NCBI GenBank assembly: GCA_009103225.1
Contig: RHPI01000260.1
Location: 591,250-655,249, forward strand
From: Chlorokybus atmophyticus
Lineage: Eukaryota > Streptophyta > Chlorokybophyceae > Chlorokybales > Chlorokybaceae
DNA: 64,000 nt
Reading direction: 5' to 3'
The translations under genes were made by a program, and so were the position numbers. Below are positions 20,688-32,754 of the stretch, piece by piece. Position 1 is the first letter of the stretch. Each line of letters opens with the position of its first letter. The notes under the pieces are model-generated. The model had not been told where the DNA came from. It did not search any database and worked only from the letters and a program-made list of their open reading frames with translations.

Positions 20688-22428
20688 ACGACTGCCAGAC
20701 ATGGTCGTATAGTAGTTTCTCTGATACGGCAAGTCACAATGTAACATAGTTTCAGAACAAGTTGCGACATTGTTCTGTGCAGAAACGACTGATGCTGGTG
20801 TTGGCTCATTCACTCAAAATGCTGGCGCTTGTCTCTGTTCAACTGCTCTTGTCTGATGCTGCAGTGCATGCTGGCCATGCATTTATACAGTCAATTGGTT
20901 ATGTACATGTCAAGCACACCAACAGGACAAGCATCAATCATCAATTGCAGCTCGCTAGCAGCTAGTCTAACCCCCACATCATGCAATGCGCCAGGGGGTT
21001 CCTACGATTGTTTCAAAACCACGCTAGGTGAGAGTTCTCCTTGAAGATCCGTCGTGAAGAAATGCGTCAAAGCGAAAAGCAGCAGCATGAACACAACCTG
21101 CGTGTTCATGATAGCAAAATGGCTGATGCTGGCGCCGATCTCCGCCCAGCCTGCCGTGATCGCGCACAAGGAATAAGAAATGTAGTGCCATCACGTCGTG
21201 CAACAACAAGAGCATACTGTAGAGGCCGAGGCGCGGGAGGCTGCGTATGCGCAAGACTGCTGCAAAGGCGCACGTCACCAACACGAAGGGCACCATCAGC
21301 TTGCCCAGCAACAACACCGTCATCAACCATGGGTAAATATGGTAGTGAACCGATACACGGATGAGATCTCAAAGCTGGCCACGCTCGCGACGATGGCCGT
21401 GCCGAAGAAGGCCATGTTGACCAGAATCAGGAAGAGAAAAGTGCAATGCGGGCGTCCCGCAGGTGCAGCCGACTTGCGTGTGTTTTAATGTGATGGGAAG
21501 CATTTGGAGAACTGCTTTCGGTTGCGGTCGGCAGCGTGGCCGCTGTTGGGTTGGGTTCAGGAAGCCTGTCAGCTTCATACAACACCCACGCCATAAGTGT
21601 TGCCGCCAGCGCCCAGTAGAACAGAGTCTCATACGATATGCTGAGCATCAAGTGCACGGGAGCGAAGCCGAGCATGACAGAAGTAAGCCGCGTGACAAAG
21701 TACGGGGAAGACAAGGCCGAAAGCACCATCGATGTGAAGGCCACAGTCCAGTTTGCTACTTGATGCGCAAGCGGCAGCCCTTGCTTCTGCGTGCGCAGGC
21801 GTGTTGTGTCATAAACCAACCATGTTGTCACGCCGACCGTTGCTAACCGAAGGACAAGCAGCTTGGACCCCATTGGCAAGCCGGCGCCTCTGCCAGCTGC
21901 AGTCAAGGCCAGCACCAACACCAACACGCCGGCTGCGACAACCAACGGCGTGTCCTCGCCAAACTTGACGGGCAAGAGCGTGAACACGCTCAGACAACAG
22001 CAGGAGATGGGGCTCAAAGACCCAAGTGTTCTCCTGTTTGGGGATGCAGTGAAGGCCCACACGCCAGCAATGATGAAGAGACCCGTGTAGATCTCACAAT
22101 AGAAGAAACTGAACACGACCGCCTCCAACAGTAGGAAGCCTGCCAGCCACTCAGCAAGGACACCGACAGTACGAGCCCTGTGCTGTGATGTCCGTGAGAC
22201 AAAACTGCTTCCCAGCGCCTTCAGCAGCGGCTTTGCATGATGCAGCACTTCAGTCCAGAAAAAAGCCGGTAAGGCAAGATACGCGTCGTACATGGCAGGA
22301 CTGCGTTCAACTAGCAACATTGCCATCAGCAGCCCCCCAATGCAGCCGATAAGCCTGGCCTTAGTGTATCTCTCTACACGCGCGTACTCTGACCCGTGCG
22401 CCGTGTACATGCGCACGAGGTCTGGACC
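20688..22428 (-). pseudogene. PIGN: PIGN 3' exon, truncated frameshifted copy
   Basis: Sequence 20688-22428 matches 40848-42584, the downstream flank and the last exon of the intact PIGN gene. The coding part (22428-21024) encodes the multi-span C-terminal membrane domain of GPI ethanolamine phosphate transferase 1. It has no phosphodiesterase domain, because homology stops at 22428 inside the exon. It also carries a 2-nt gain near 21438 and a 1-nt loss near 21336 relative to the intact gene, so it is a pseudogene. At 22428 it abuts an exon of an unrelated SHIPPO-repeat gene. Confidence 0.88.
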
Positions 22429-23014
22429 CTATCGTATGGGGATGATGTGTTGTACGCTCCGGGACCGGGCGCAAGACTTAAGACACAAGTGTGCATGCGT
22501 GAGCAGTGGCATGTAGGACACATGTACACTATCCCAACATCCCAACATGTGTACCGGGTGACGCGTAGAATCGTTTCACCTTGGTGGCGAAGCCGCTGAT
22601 GGCCCCGCCGCCGCCGTGCGCGGGGCTCGTCAAGGGGTTGGAGGCGTGAGGGCCAGACCCCTCGCTGTTGTAGAAACCGGGGCCGGGAGTGTACTTGGAG
22701 GAGCTGCGGGAGTGATGAACACGTGTGCGTGTGCGTGTGCGTGTGCGTGTGCGTGTGCGTGTGCGTGTGCGTGTGCGTGTGCGTGTGCGTGTGCGTGTGC
22801 GTGTGCGTGTGCGTGTGCGTGCGTGTGTGCGCGCGCGCGCGTGTGCGCATTACTCGGGTGTTCGTGCGTAGGTGTGTGTTGTGGCAAACATCTTCTGTGC
22901 GAAGACGTTGGGTGTGCTCAAGTTGTGTACCTGATGGCGTCGTTGAGGGAGCGCTCGCTGGACGAGAAAAGCGCGTACGCATGGTCGCGGGAGTATTGCG
23001 CAATATCCACGTAG
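22429..23014 (-). pseudogene. SHIPPO/STPG-repeat flagellar protein, partial
   Basis: Three exons read leftward: 23014-22931 (YVDIAQYSRDHAYALFSSSE, then RSLNDAI), 22703-22580 (SSKYTPGPGFYNSEGSG, then GGGGAISGFATK) and 22476-22429 (LAPGPGAYNTSSPYDRVQ). The repeated PGPG-Y-N motif is that of sperm-tail/ODF3-like microtubule proteins, known from eukaryotic flagella. Splice sites are good at each border. The third exon is cut at 22428 by the PIGN copy, so the gene lacks its 3' part here. A full copy elsewhere in the genome is likely. The intron at 22704-22930 contains the (GTGTGC)n tract. Confidence 0.6.
22723..22850. repeat. (GTGTGC)n microsatellite
   Basis: About 17 copies of GTGTGC followed by a GTGTGTGCGCGCGCG run, inside an intron of the SHIPPO-repeat gene. 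The long His/Ala, Val/Cys and His/Thr frames across it are compositional. Confidence 0.95.
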
Positions 23015-23111
23015 CTGAGAATAGTAACAACCCAGTCAACAACAACAGGGTTCATCACGACTGTGCAGTTCAGCTCAGAACAAACAGGGTACAACCACGA
23101 ATATGCCATCA

Positions 23112-23690
23112 CTTTCATCGTACTGAACACACGCACACACGCAATAGGATATCTTCCAGCCCCGACAGTCTCCCGCGCCTGCTGCCGGCAGTCATGCCCT
23201 CCAGGCCTCTCCTGGGCGACCGCATGATAAACGCCATGATAATGATTGAACCCAACCTCTCCACAGTTGTAAGAGTTGTGGGCCACAATGTGTGGGAGAT
23301 GATCCTGAGTTCAGTGCTTATATCAAACTGTGGCTCTGCTAACAGCTCAAACGTCATTGCTGAACTGCTTGCCTCGTCCCCGTTCCAAACCAGCAATTTC
23401 GCATACACAGTTGTAGCCGCAACCGCAAGCACGGCATGCTGCAACATGCACATACCGATACCAAGCTTCATGAGCGGGTTGGAGTGTTCCTGCCAGAGCA
23501 AGGCGTAGTGCTCTTTCTCAGCACATAAGCTATAATGGGCAGCGAGTCGTTTGCGCTGCAGCATTTATCAACACATCATCGTCCTGAGCCGCATCCTCCT
23601 CGTCATTACTATCTCCATTCTCATCCTGCAGCGAGCGCTGAAAAGTGAGAATAAGGAGTTGCCAATGGTACGACAACAAGAGAGAAATAT
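23112..23690 (-). CDS. Unknown membrane-protein ORF, copy B
   Basis: On the minus strand, an acidic stretch (DENGDSNDEEDAAQDDD, about 23625-23575) is followed by AEKEHYALLWQEHSN and a hydrophobic helix (GMCMLQHAVLAVAATTVYAK, about 23465-23400), then AEPQFDISTELRI (about 23345-23305). The helix is probably transmembrane. The same words occur in copy A (76-230 and 2385-2640) in broken form. Conservation between copies suggests a real exon or exons. Neither termini nor family can be assigned. Confidence 0.4.
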
Positions 23691-25120
23691 GCTGCTTGAG
23701 ACCGCACCACTTCTTGGCAGTTGGCTTTCTCTTGCAATAGCAGGAGTGCTGCATCCGACACGCGTTGGAGCCGCGGCTGGAGAGCTGCCATGCCCACGGA
23801 TATCATGACCTCTGTAGCGATGCATGCACATGCCTCACGATCAGCGACAACATCTCTTTGTTGTCATCGTTATGAATTGCGCAAAGGTATGTTGACTCTG
23901 TGTGCGCCAGAACTGCAATGCACGCGGACTCTGCTTGCGCACGCATGCGCGGGACTCCGCCAGCACCTGGAGTGGCTGGCGCGACACCGTCGTGTTCACA
24001 AACACAGAAGAATGGATGCTGCTGGCGTTCAAGCAGTTGTTCCATCCTGTGCACGAGCAAAGCGCTCAGCATGTTGGCTCCCTCACATACCTGAACCAAG
24101 CACGTACACACTCTTGCACAGTGCGCACAACAAGACAAAGATTTGTTGCAGGACAGCATGAATGGTGAGGAGCAACAACTTTGGAATGTTTGCTGCTCAC
24201 CACGTCTGAACATGATTGTTATGAACAACCACGCTCAAGTGTGTTGTGAGCACCTCCTTGTCTACATCATGAGAGCTGCTTCAGGTGCGTGTCAAGCAGA
24301 GAGTTGGAAATACAGTTGCGCTTTTCACACAGTTCTTTGATTGCTTTAGTCACAACGGATTTTTGACATTATGGGCCGCAAGAGCAGCCCACAGTCCATT
24401 GTGTGCAGCGGTGACACTGACAAGACTTTGCTCTGAGCAGTTGCAGGTGACTGTGCATGTCTGGTTTGCAGAAATTACTTGCACCAATCAATGTCGCAAG
24501 GACAAGCCAGAATTACTACCAAGACTGCCACAGGTCATCCGGCGAGCAAGGCAGTGCTGCTTGTGTGTGCATGTGTATGCACTTGTGCATTAAAAGTGCG
24601 CACTGACATGTGCATCTGCATGTGTGCGGCAGACGTGCAGTAGATGTATATGTAGTCAACACTGTATTGTTGATCTCATTGACCATAATGGACGTGACGA
24701 GTAGCCAGAAGATTAGCCACTACGAGTTTAATTGCCTATGGCAGTGCAATCCCAAACAACACGTCCACGCTCACAGCCGCATGCACGCGCACGCGCGCGC
24801 GGACGCATGCATAGACATTGCCACATACATTCTCGCACACATGGATGCCAAAACGCGCGCGCACGCACGTGCGCACACACGCACCTGAGTGCCCTGCTGA
24901 ACGCACTCCCCGGTTTGCTGCTGTCCCTTGCGGTGAGTCATAACATCTAAGGTCCTGATATCCGCACCATCCAACGGCTCCTGCCGAACAGTCATTGACA
25001 ATCAGAGAGCAATGGAAACTCGCTAATCGCGCTGGTCAATGGTTGCCATTGCATGTGACGCAAGCAACCTAACACCACTATGACAAGGAGGGAGTAAGCT
25101 GAACACTAGCAACATCACAC
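23690..25120. other. Copy B-specific 1.4-kb segment, no clear gene
   Basis: In copy A the flanks of this segment are adjacent (at about 2705). A minus-strand frame at about 24080-23880 (LVHRMEQLLERQQHPFF, then GVPRMRAQAESACIAVLAHT) could be an exon, but nothing supports it beyond openness. The region 24760-24890 is CA/GCGC-rich. It may be an insertion in B. Confidence 0.4.
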
Positions 25121-25167
25121 CTTTTGACACGCAACAGGTCAAAAGAGAACATCCAATCCAACAAAGA

Positions 25168-27772
25168 TCACGATGCCTGCACTTGCGGCGTCGCTAATCG
25201 CGTGAATGACTCCCCTGCTGCAGCAACACACGTGTCGTTCGCTTCAGCGCCATCCGCGCGTACACGCTTTGCTTGATGCTGCGAATCCCCACGCAGCATG
25301 TGCAACCACTGATCTGTCGGTGGTGGCACAGTCCCAGCTGCCATGCAACCGAAGATGCCCAATGCCACATTCCGAAGCAAGCGAGGCCAACTCTGAACTG
25401 CATTCTCTTCGGGGTGCATGTACAGAGACGTGCGGTGGAGGCTGACCAACAGCAAGTCGCCGCTGTGCACGGCCTCCTCCCATGGCAGCGGCGCTGGCGA
25501 GGATAGCGCCATGCACGTATAGAGCAGCGACTCGACATCCGCCAGAGAGGAAGACGCCTCCCGGGTCAGGAGCCATTCAGTTGATGCATACAAGGAGTGG
25601 CCCAGGGGCTGGTCTGCCAGGTGCAGGGCTCTACAACTCGTGGCTCCAAGGTCGAAAAGGTAATACCGATGAGGTGAAGAGGAGGTGTCATGGCTGCCGC
25701 CCTCCATGACGCCCACATTCTGTGGGCACACATCATTGTGCAAAATGTCTCGCAAATGCAGAAAGGCCAAGCCTTCCAGGATGTCCTCCGCCAAAGTCTG
25801 AACCGCTGCAGGTCCCAATATCGGTAATGATATCGCTTCGTGTTGCACCAATGGCCGTCCCATCAGAGGTGTGATAATCGTGCGCGCGCCCTCCATATCT
25901 GGAGCATAGGCAGGGGCCTCCAGCATACCATCATCAACCAACTGTGGTATGCATGGCACCCCATGCCTGCCCAGGTGCCTTAAAACAGCAACCTCACGGT
26001 CCACCTGCGTGCTTGGCATTAAGTTGCCGACCATTGCAATTGCAAGGCACAAACACTTGCTCTTGTTATAAGTCACACGCACCTGAGTCCATGATCCCAA
26101 GCTGAGGTGGAGGCGTCGGGCTGCCTCAAGGTCGCGGGGCCTCGGAGCGACCTTGAGCACATACTTACATGTGGGTGACGGAACACTCACTTGTGTTCCC
26201 GCCAGAGCCTCAACTGCATACACCGTCCCTAAGGCCTGAGGCAAGCCCAGCCGCGCCACAATCCGAAAAGAATATGTCTGCTCGGCAGACCGCACGACAA
26301 TGGGCTGGTGGTCATCAAGTAGCGTACAGCCAGAGGCGCCAGAGGCCTCAAGCAACATGACGTTCGCCATATAGCAGCAGTACGCCAACTCCTGCAGTGT
26401 ATGCCCGCATGAGATAGGTATTGAAGCAAGCAGGGGAACACACTTGTGGTGGTGGGCAATGAAGCGGGGTGGGGGGTAGAAGCAGCTGCATACCTTGTAA
26501 CCTTTTGACGTGGGGTCAATCGTGTGCGTTCCTTGTGCTTCATCTCGCGCATATCTCAAAGGCGTCTGTGTGCGAGTCATTGTGGCGCGGCCGTTGTTCG
26601 TAGTTCCCAGCAGCACACCAATGATATGGGTGCTGTCAAGGACAGCACATGGCAGTACCAGCCGTCGAATGCCCCTTGCATCGCAGGCTGCCGACCACCC
26701 AGAAATAAGTTGATCGAGCCTGCAGTTACTGTCATGTGAGTATGGCAGTTGGTGATAGGCATTGAGCAGAAGTTTACGATTACGTACCCCCTGTTGCAGG
26801 CGGTGCCGGTACGGATATTCGCTTTGTACTCAACAAGCAGCCGCACATGTGTGTGCAGGTTTCCTGACTCCACCGCCTGCAAAGTTGCTTGCAGCATCAT
26901 GCATATGATAACCAAAGAACTGTAGGCCAAAAAACAGCTCCCACCTCGTCACCATAGCCACACCAGGCTATATCTGGTCGGCGTCCATCCGCGCCAGTTC
27001 TGTCACAGTGCACATGCCCGCCAGGAGGAGTGTGTTGCCGCCCGGCGTAGGCGGCTTGGTCGGTTATAATAATTATGTTCTGTATGAGCTCAGCAATCTT
27101 CTCGTACACCTGCAAATTCTGTGCTGCGTTGCCCTCATGCTCGACGTGGGGAATGTTAGCTTGCAGTGCCTGCACAGCTTCGTAGTGTGCCGTCCAGAAT
27201 TCATTGAATTCCTGCCGGTGCTCGTGGTCACGGTCATGGATGGCGGTCACCGCGTGCACGATCTGGTCTTGCTTGAATTTCCTGCAACAAGTTGCATAGC
27301 TCGAGAATTCTGCGAGAGGCACTGCATATAAACAGCAAAAGTTTGGCATGCGAAAAGTGAAAACAGTGCAACTCCAACGCACACTAACAGTGATAAGGCT
27401 AATTAGTTGCACATAGGGTTGGCATCCAGGTGTTGCAGCGCATGCACTTCTGGATAAGCTATTGCTGTATTGTGTACCTGAATCACGCTGCAACACAATG
27501 ATCTTGACGTGCATGGTAGAACAGTCCGACCACAACTCCAAAAAATCCGCCTGTGTCATGGAGTCGTCTAGAGTCAACCAGCCCATACCCTCTTTGCGAA
27601 GGCGAAACACCCCATAGCGCAAATCCTGGCCAAGTGCGCTGGCATCTCGCTGAATTGCGCTCAAAAGCGCTTGGGGACCGTCAACAGGGACTCTCAGCAT
27701 AACGTTCCAATTGTCACCCACATTTTCGTGGTTGTCGCCAACCATCGCCCACAACACTCTACATGTCACCAT
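25168..27772 (-). CDS. Crinkler-like header + FunK1-like protein kinase, copy B
   Basis: The most complete copy of this gene. The header exon (27772-27478, ATG chosen just before VLWAMVGDN) has VPVDGP and LDDSMTQADF, and ends VKIIVL, like a CR-type ubiquitin-like header. The middle exon (about 27317-26943) is helical and has RPDIAWCG. The kinase exons (26616-25168) have YVLKV (Lys), DREVAVL (alpha-C Glu), HNDVCPQNVGV (catalytic Asp and Asn), YLFDLGA (DLG for DFG) and ADVESLLYTCMAL, and a long C-lobe. The uninterrupted kinase frame includes a probable intron at about 26085-26010. Catalytic residues are present. CR proteins are known as secreted effectors in some parasites but also occur in free-living algae. 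The role here is unknown: conflict, defence or signalling. Confidence 0.65.
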
Positions 27773-28951
27773 CGTCACTGCCGTCAAGCACTACCTGCAG
27801 ACTGCCATCTGCGCATCCAGCAGGTTTTCGTCAGTTGTTGAACTGATCAATTCATTTGTAACGCTGCACAAGTTCACAGACCAAAGCACACGCACAAAAC
27901 CACCATTAACCATTACCCATTACACGCGCAATCCGCAGAGCCGACACATACACACACGCACAGGACAAACGCAAGCAACCACGAATGAACGCACTCACGC
28001 ACGCACCACTACTACTGCTTACACACAATATGCAGAGCAGACACAGAAAACGTACAACACACCAACGAACACCAGCGGACACACAGCACGCCACACGCAC
28101 GGCACAAACGCACAGCATACATTGACGCTAAGACAGGCATGGCAGCACTAGCATGTCCCCTACCTGTCGCAGCAAGGCAGAGCGAAGCAGAACAGAAGGC
28201 GGGTAAGAATGTGAGAGGTTGCGGTAGCAAAACCTGCCGCCACCACGCACGCCGCTACCGCCGCCCACAACCACTGCACCTACAGTCCGTAGTTTGATTG
28301 CTACCGACTACTGCTGCACTGATTGATCAATTTTGTTAGCGTTTTCTTTAGTTTAGCGTCTCCAAGTTAGCTCTTTAGTGCATTCGTTTTGCCAGTGACA
28401 ATCCTCGCGTGCACATGAAACCACGTGGTTTTTTTATGTGTAAACGCAAGCTTTCACAAGATTACAGCAAACATGCAAGTGTCAATGTAGTGTCTTGCCG
28501 TATGTTGAAAGTCATTGACAAGCTCATATCTCAGGCCGTGCTGACATGCGCAACACACCAACAACAATAGGACGCGTTCGTATCATGATTAAATTCTACT
28601 GATACTACATTTGACGCGCGATCTGCTGTGTACTGCGTAGGCAGCTGTACAATGTAAGTGGTTATGCCCACCGTGATGCGGGAGCTCATACTGGAACAAC
28701 ACTCGTGTGTTGCAGTTCCAATCGTATCTGCTCTTGCGCTGAATGGCGCGGCGCGGTATGCATGAACCTGAACAAACCATAACTCTCTTACAGTAATGCT
28801 CCTGCGTTCGTGCGCTGTGTAAACTAGGCCTGAGTCTACAACCTCACACTCAGCACACCCTGCATGCCAGCAGTAGTACAGTGAAACCACTTTCGAGTCG
28901 CTGTATATATTCAATCAGCATTGACCGAGCTACAAGAACCTCCATAACTGA
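27773..28951. other. Intergenic, duplicated in copy A
   Basis: No gene is recognised. CA-rich DNA at 27890-28130 and AT-richer DNA at 28300-28950 match 5957-7222. Both neighbouring genes are on the minus strand, so it should hold the kinase gene promoter and the CSP41b 3' flank. TATATATTCAATC at about 28905 is shared by both copies. Confidence 0.6.
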
Positions 28952-31664
28952 CTAAACAGCAGCCAGGCCCTTGACCTTGGCAAGAATTATGTCATCGGCA
29001 ATGAAGTCTGCCGCTTGCCTGAATGTGCCTCGCACAAAGTCCTTCTCATACGAGTCTTTCAGACCCGCAATTAGGTCAAACTCTGGGGCCCAGTTGAGGT
29101 CCTTCTCTGCCTTCTTGATCGATGTGAAGAAATGCTGATTGCACAGGACAGGTGTTTAGACAACAATGTGCAGGCTAATGATAATGGGCATGACCAGCTC
29201 CTTGACAAATGGTGGCGAGTGGTACTCTGTGCGTATGTGTGGCTGTGTGCGTGCATGTGTCTCACCTGATCACGCAGGGGGAATGCCTTGGCCTTGCCGA
29301 AATCATACTCCAATCATACTTCTTAGGGATGTAGTGCATTAATTCTGGCGCGGGTGCTCCTGCCGCCTGCGCAAACAAAACCACTTTTGCCTCCTCAGTG
29401 CGCGACTTGAATGCATGAAGCCTCGGGCATATGGTGATTTTGTGTGCCCGAACACATACACATCAAATACCGAATGTGTTGGCAAACCATGTAAAAACTC
29501 ACACATGACGTATCTCAGCGCACGCGCATGCAATGCCAGAACAGGTGACATACTTGTCGCCGGAGATGTTGTACACCTGGTTGTAGGCCTTGGAGTTGCT
29601 AAGGGTCAAGATGTCCTGAGGACAACGCCCGTGCCAAGTCTTGCATGACAGGTGATGTGACAGAGACAAAGGCACAGACGTACAGACACACAACCACAGT
29701 CACGCTAACACAAATGCAACCACACACACTCGCACACAAGCATGCACAACGGCAAAAAGTGCGACAACTTGCGCGCGCACGCACACACCCCACACATTAT
29801 CTCCAACTTGCACCTATGCCGGCACACATACCCACGCGCTTACGCATGCGAACATGCACCCCTACCCTTAGCCATTGTCATTCTCCTCACTCACCTTGAC
29901 GTGTCCGAGCTGTGTGATCTGCAAGTTCCGGAGTTGGGGACGGGGATAGGTCGCTTTACGGTGATGGAAGAACCACTCCTCGACGGGGTTGCAATTGAGC
30001 GGGCCATGAATGTACACCGGCCGGACACTCGTCCAGGTCACGCCCGCGCTGGAAAGGTACGATTCTGTGTCAAGCTTCTCCACGTGACGCGACTTGGGGT
30101 TCACAGCATCCACCTGATTGGGCATGTATGTTGAGATTGCATGAATACAGAACTTGAACCTACAGAGAGAGATTGCACTGTCGGTAGATGTTACTGTGCT
30201 TGACTGGTTTTGTTTTTGTTTTGTTACTTGTTGCTTACTGTAGGATGCGAATTACTGCATGCAACTTGCTCTGTAAAGTATGCATACCTCAAAATGACGC
30301 CTTTCATCTGACTTGAAGTACACGCCAGGTGACGAGCAGAAAATGAACTTGCACATGCCAAGCAACGTTGGATGTTAACATTCGAGTAAGTGACCTTTCA
30401 ACCAAAGTTAATACCACGAAAACTACCAATATGACAACATGAATAACGCAGCACATGTACAAAAGTTTGCGGCATACTTACTGCTCAAGGTCAGGGAGGG
30501 CCTCAAGGATGGGCTTTGTCTCTTCTGCTTCACGTTCTGAACTCAACGCAACATGGTATGAGTCACTGATCAATTGCACATAGGACACGTACGACCAAAT
30601 TGTGCAACTTGAATGATGGGATAACGTTGGTACCGTAGATACATAAAACATGTCGAACTTGTTCGACAACAGCGCGTCCTTCATGGCGGCAGCGCCCTTC
30701 CCATCGCCCTTCATGTGCTTGATCTGCAAGTTGATCCAGTACGTTGAAGTCACATGACATGTGTAGTGGACATGTGTGGTGTGTGTGGTAGTGAGAGGAG
30801 TGGTGCAATCTGCACACACGCTGCGGGAGTACTTTTCCAAGCATCCGGAATCTGCTGCGCGATGGGCTGCTTGCCCCGCGTGAACAATGTGACCTGACAA
30901 CTAAGCCCACATTCATCTCTGGATTAGCGGCTTCGCTATATGTGAGCGCAACGATTCGGCAAAAACAATTGAATATACTACAGTTGTTGCTTGCAGTGCC
31001 ATATGCGTGTCGCAGCCCACGCGCTTAATCAGCCGCACATGTGACGTACAAGATTGTAACAACTCAACTGTTTGCATGTCTCCAGGTGTTTAAGTGACAG
31101 CAGAAGCAAACTTGCACGCGCGTGCGCACGTGGGCTTGCGTGTTTATTTCTGCTGTCACAAGTAACAACCCATGGAAGCAGTGCAGGGAAAACGTCCATA
31201 ATAAAAGTTGGCTGGCAACAATATGCGTGGATGCTGGTACGTGCATGTTACTTCTGCAACGCCCACCTCGTGGCCTTCCTCGACGAGCATGCGAGCGAGA
31301 TAGCGGCCAATGAGGCGCGTGCCGCCCATCATGAGAATCTTCTTTTTCTCACGCCATCATCACGCAGGTCAGCACCCCTCCCTTGTCGCTGGCTTGAGGC
31401 CTCGTCGCAGGCATGCGCGCTTGCTGTACACACACATCATTTGCCAACGGCAACTCTCACAGTCACTAAGCCCCCATTGCAATCAGGCCAGACCAGGCCA
31501 CAGTTCAGGCTGGCCAAGGCGGTGATCATGCATTGTCAACTATTAATTCTTACCAGCGGGGCGAGCTGAGCATTGTGCTTGGACGACGAGCGGAGTGTTG
31601 CGCCAGTGCCACGCTCCAGGCGCAGGCATGTCGCCGCGGATGACATGGTCGCCGCCGCCGCCAT
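28952..31664 (-). pseudogene. CSP41B: CSP41b-like plastid RNA-binding protein, copy B (frameshifted)
   Basis: All expected parts are present in order. Exon 1 (31664-31554) is a chloroplast transit peptide rich in Ala, Ser and Arg. Exon 2 (about 31360-31262) has the dinucleotide-binding MMGGTRLIGRYLARML. Then come FTRGKQPIAQ (about 30895), the exon with IKHMKGDGKG (about 30725), REAEETKPILEALPDLEQ (about 30535), FIFCSSPGVYFKSDERRHFE (about 30350), and SVRPVYIHGPLNCNPVEEWF with ITQLGHVK (30125-29900). The 3' exons are YNQVYNISGDKYVT (about 29600), AAGAPAPELMHY (about 29360) and the last exon ending at 28952. In the penultimate exon, about 29300-29325, an 11-bp near-duplication (TGGAGTATGAT unit) shifts the frame. 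CSP41b binds plastid RNA and ribosomes. Without the duplication this would be a full gene. Confidence 0.8.
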
Positions 31665-32102
31665 GGTTGACGCTGTGCCCAATACTGCCAGCTAGGGATT
31701 TGTTGGTAAAAAACCGAGTCCAAACCGGAAGGGCCAATGCTGCTGCTTCCGGAATGCAGCGCCGTGCATGAGAACGGGGTTATGAAGGAAGTTCCACCTC
31801 ATGTGCTCCTAAAAGTTAAGCAATGTATAAGATATCAAAAAGGCTAACAAACAGCAGGGAACACAATCCGCCGGGCAAGACGGCTTGCATTAAAAGCACA
31901 ATGAAGAGCTTACAATCCGACAACAAGCAAACAACACACTGGGTGGGAAACACAATAAATGGCTGATAAACTGCAGGGGCCAATCAGCAAAGCAATTTGC
32001 AATACTAGCACAATAAGGAGCATACAAGCCAATAGCAAGCAAAACACACTAGGTGGGAGACACAACAACTGGCGAATGAACGGCAGGGGTCAATCAGCAA
32101 CT
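31665..32102. other. Upstream region of CSP41b copy B
   Basis: Contains the 5' flank of CSP41b and then repeated AGCACAATRAGGAGC-type units (31895-32135) at roughly 90-base spacing, which lead into the duplicated noncoding block. No gene is seen. Confidence 0.5.
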
Positions 32103-32668
32103 TGCAATATCAGCATGATGAGGAGCACACAAGCCAGCAGTAGTTGTTGCTGAGCAGACAATATATTGTGTGGGGAGATACAACAAATGCGTGATGGCTT
32201 ATATGGTTGATAAACAGCAAGGCAAGGCAACTTGCATTACAAGCACAATAAGGAGCATACAAGCTATAAGCCCCGTAGTAATTCAAACAGTTTAAACATG
32301 CTTGTACTTACCTTTCTGGCTTGGAAAACACATGCCACAAAGGCGTTAAACTTTTTATAAGTCGCATTAACAATTAAATGTGCCCCCCCCCCCTTCTCCC
32401 AAGAGTATAAACGGGCCGTTTATCAATACGTGAACACAACATCCTCTCAACAACTCAAAATAGCTTTATGCTTGGGTGTAAACAGCTATGTTAAAATGAA
32501 GAAGGATATAAGACAAAGCCATGAGTAATTGTTTTGCGCGTATAATGGAGTAACACAACCTTTATTGTATGATGCGAATGCTAACTTAGCAGTGCATGTG
32601 GCTACAGGCCATTGGTGGTCATAGCCCTATGGTTCGGGCAGTCACGACAAGTGTGGCGTTACTCATAG

Positions 32669-32710
<42 letters not shown>

Positions 32711-32711
32711 N

Positions 32712-32754
<43 letters not shown>

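Noticed and set aside
22616-23014. His/Ala-, Val/Cys- and His/Thr-rich frames
   Set aside because: They are translations of the (GTGTGC)n microsatellite on both strands.
24610-24950. Arg/His/Ala-rich frames
   Set aside because: Caused by CA/GCGC-rich low-complexity DNA; absent from copy A.
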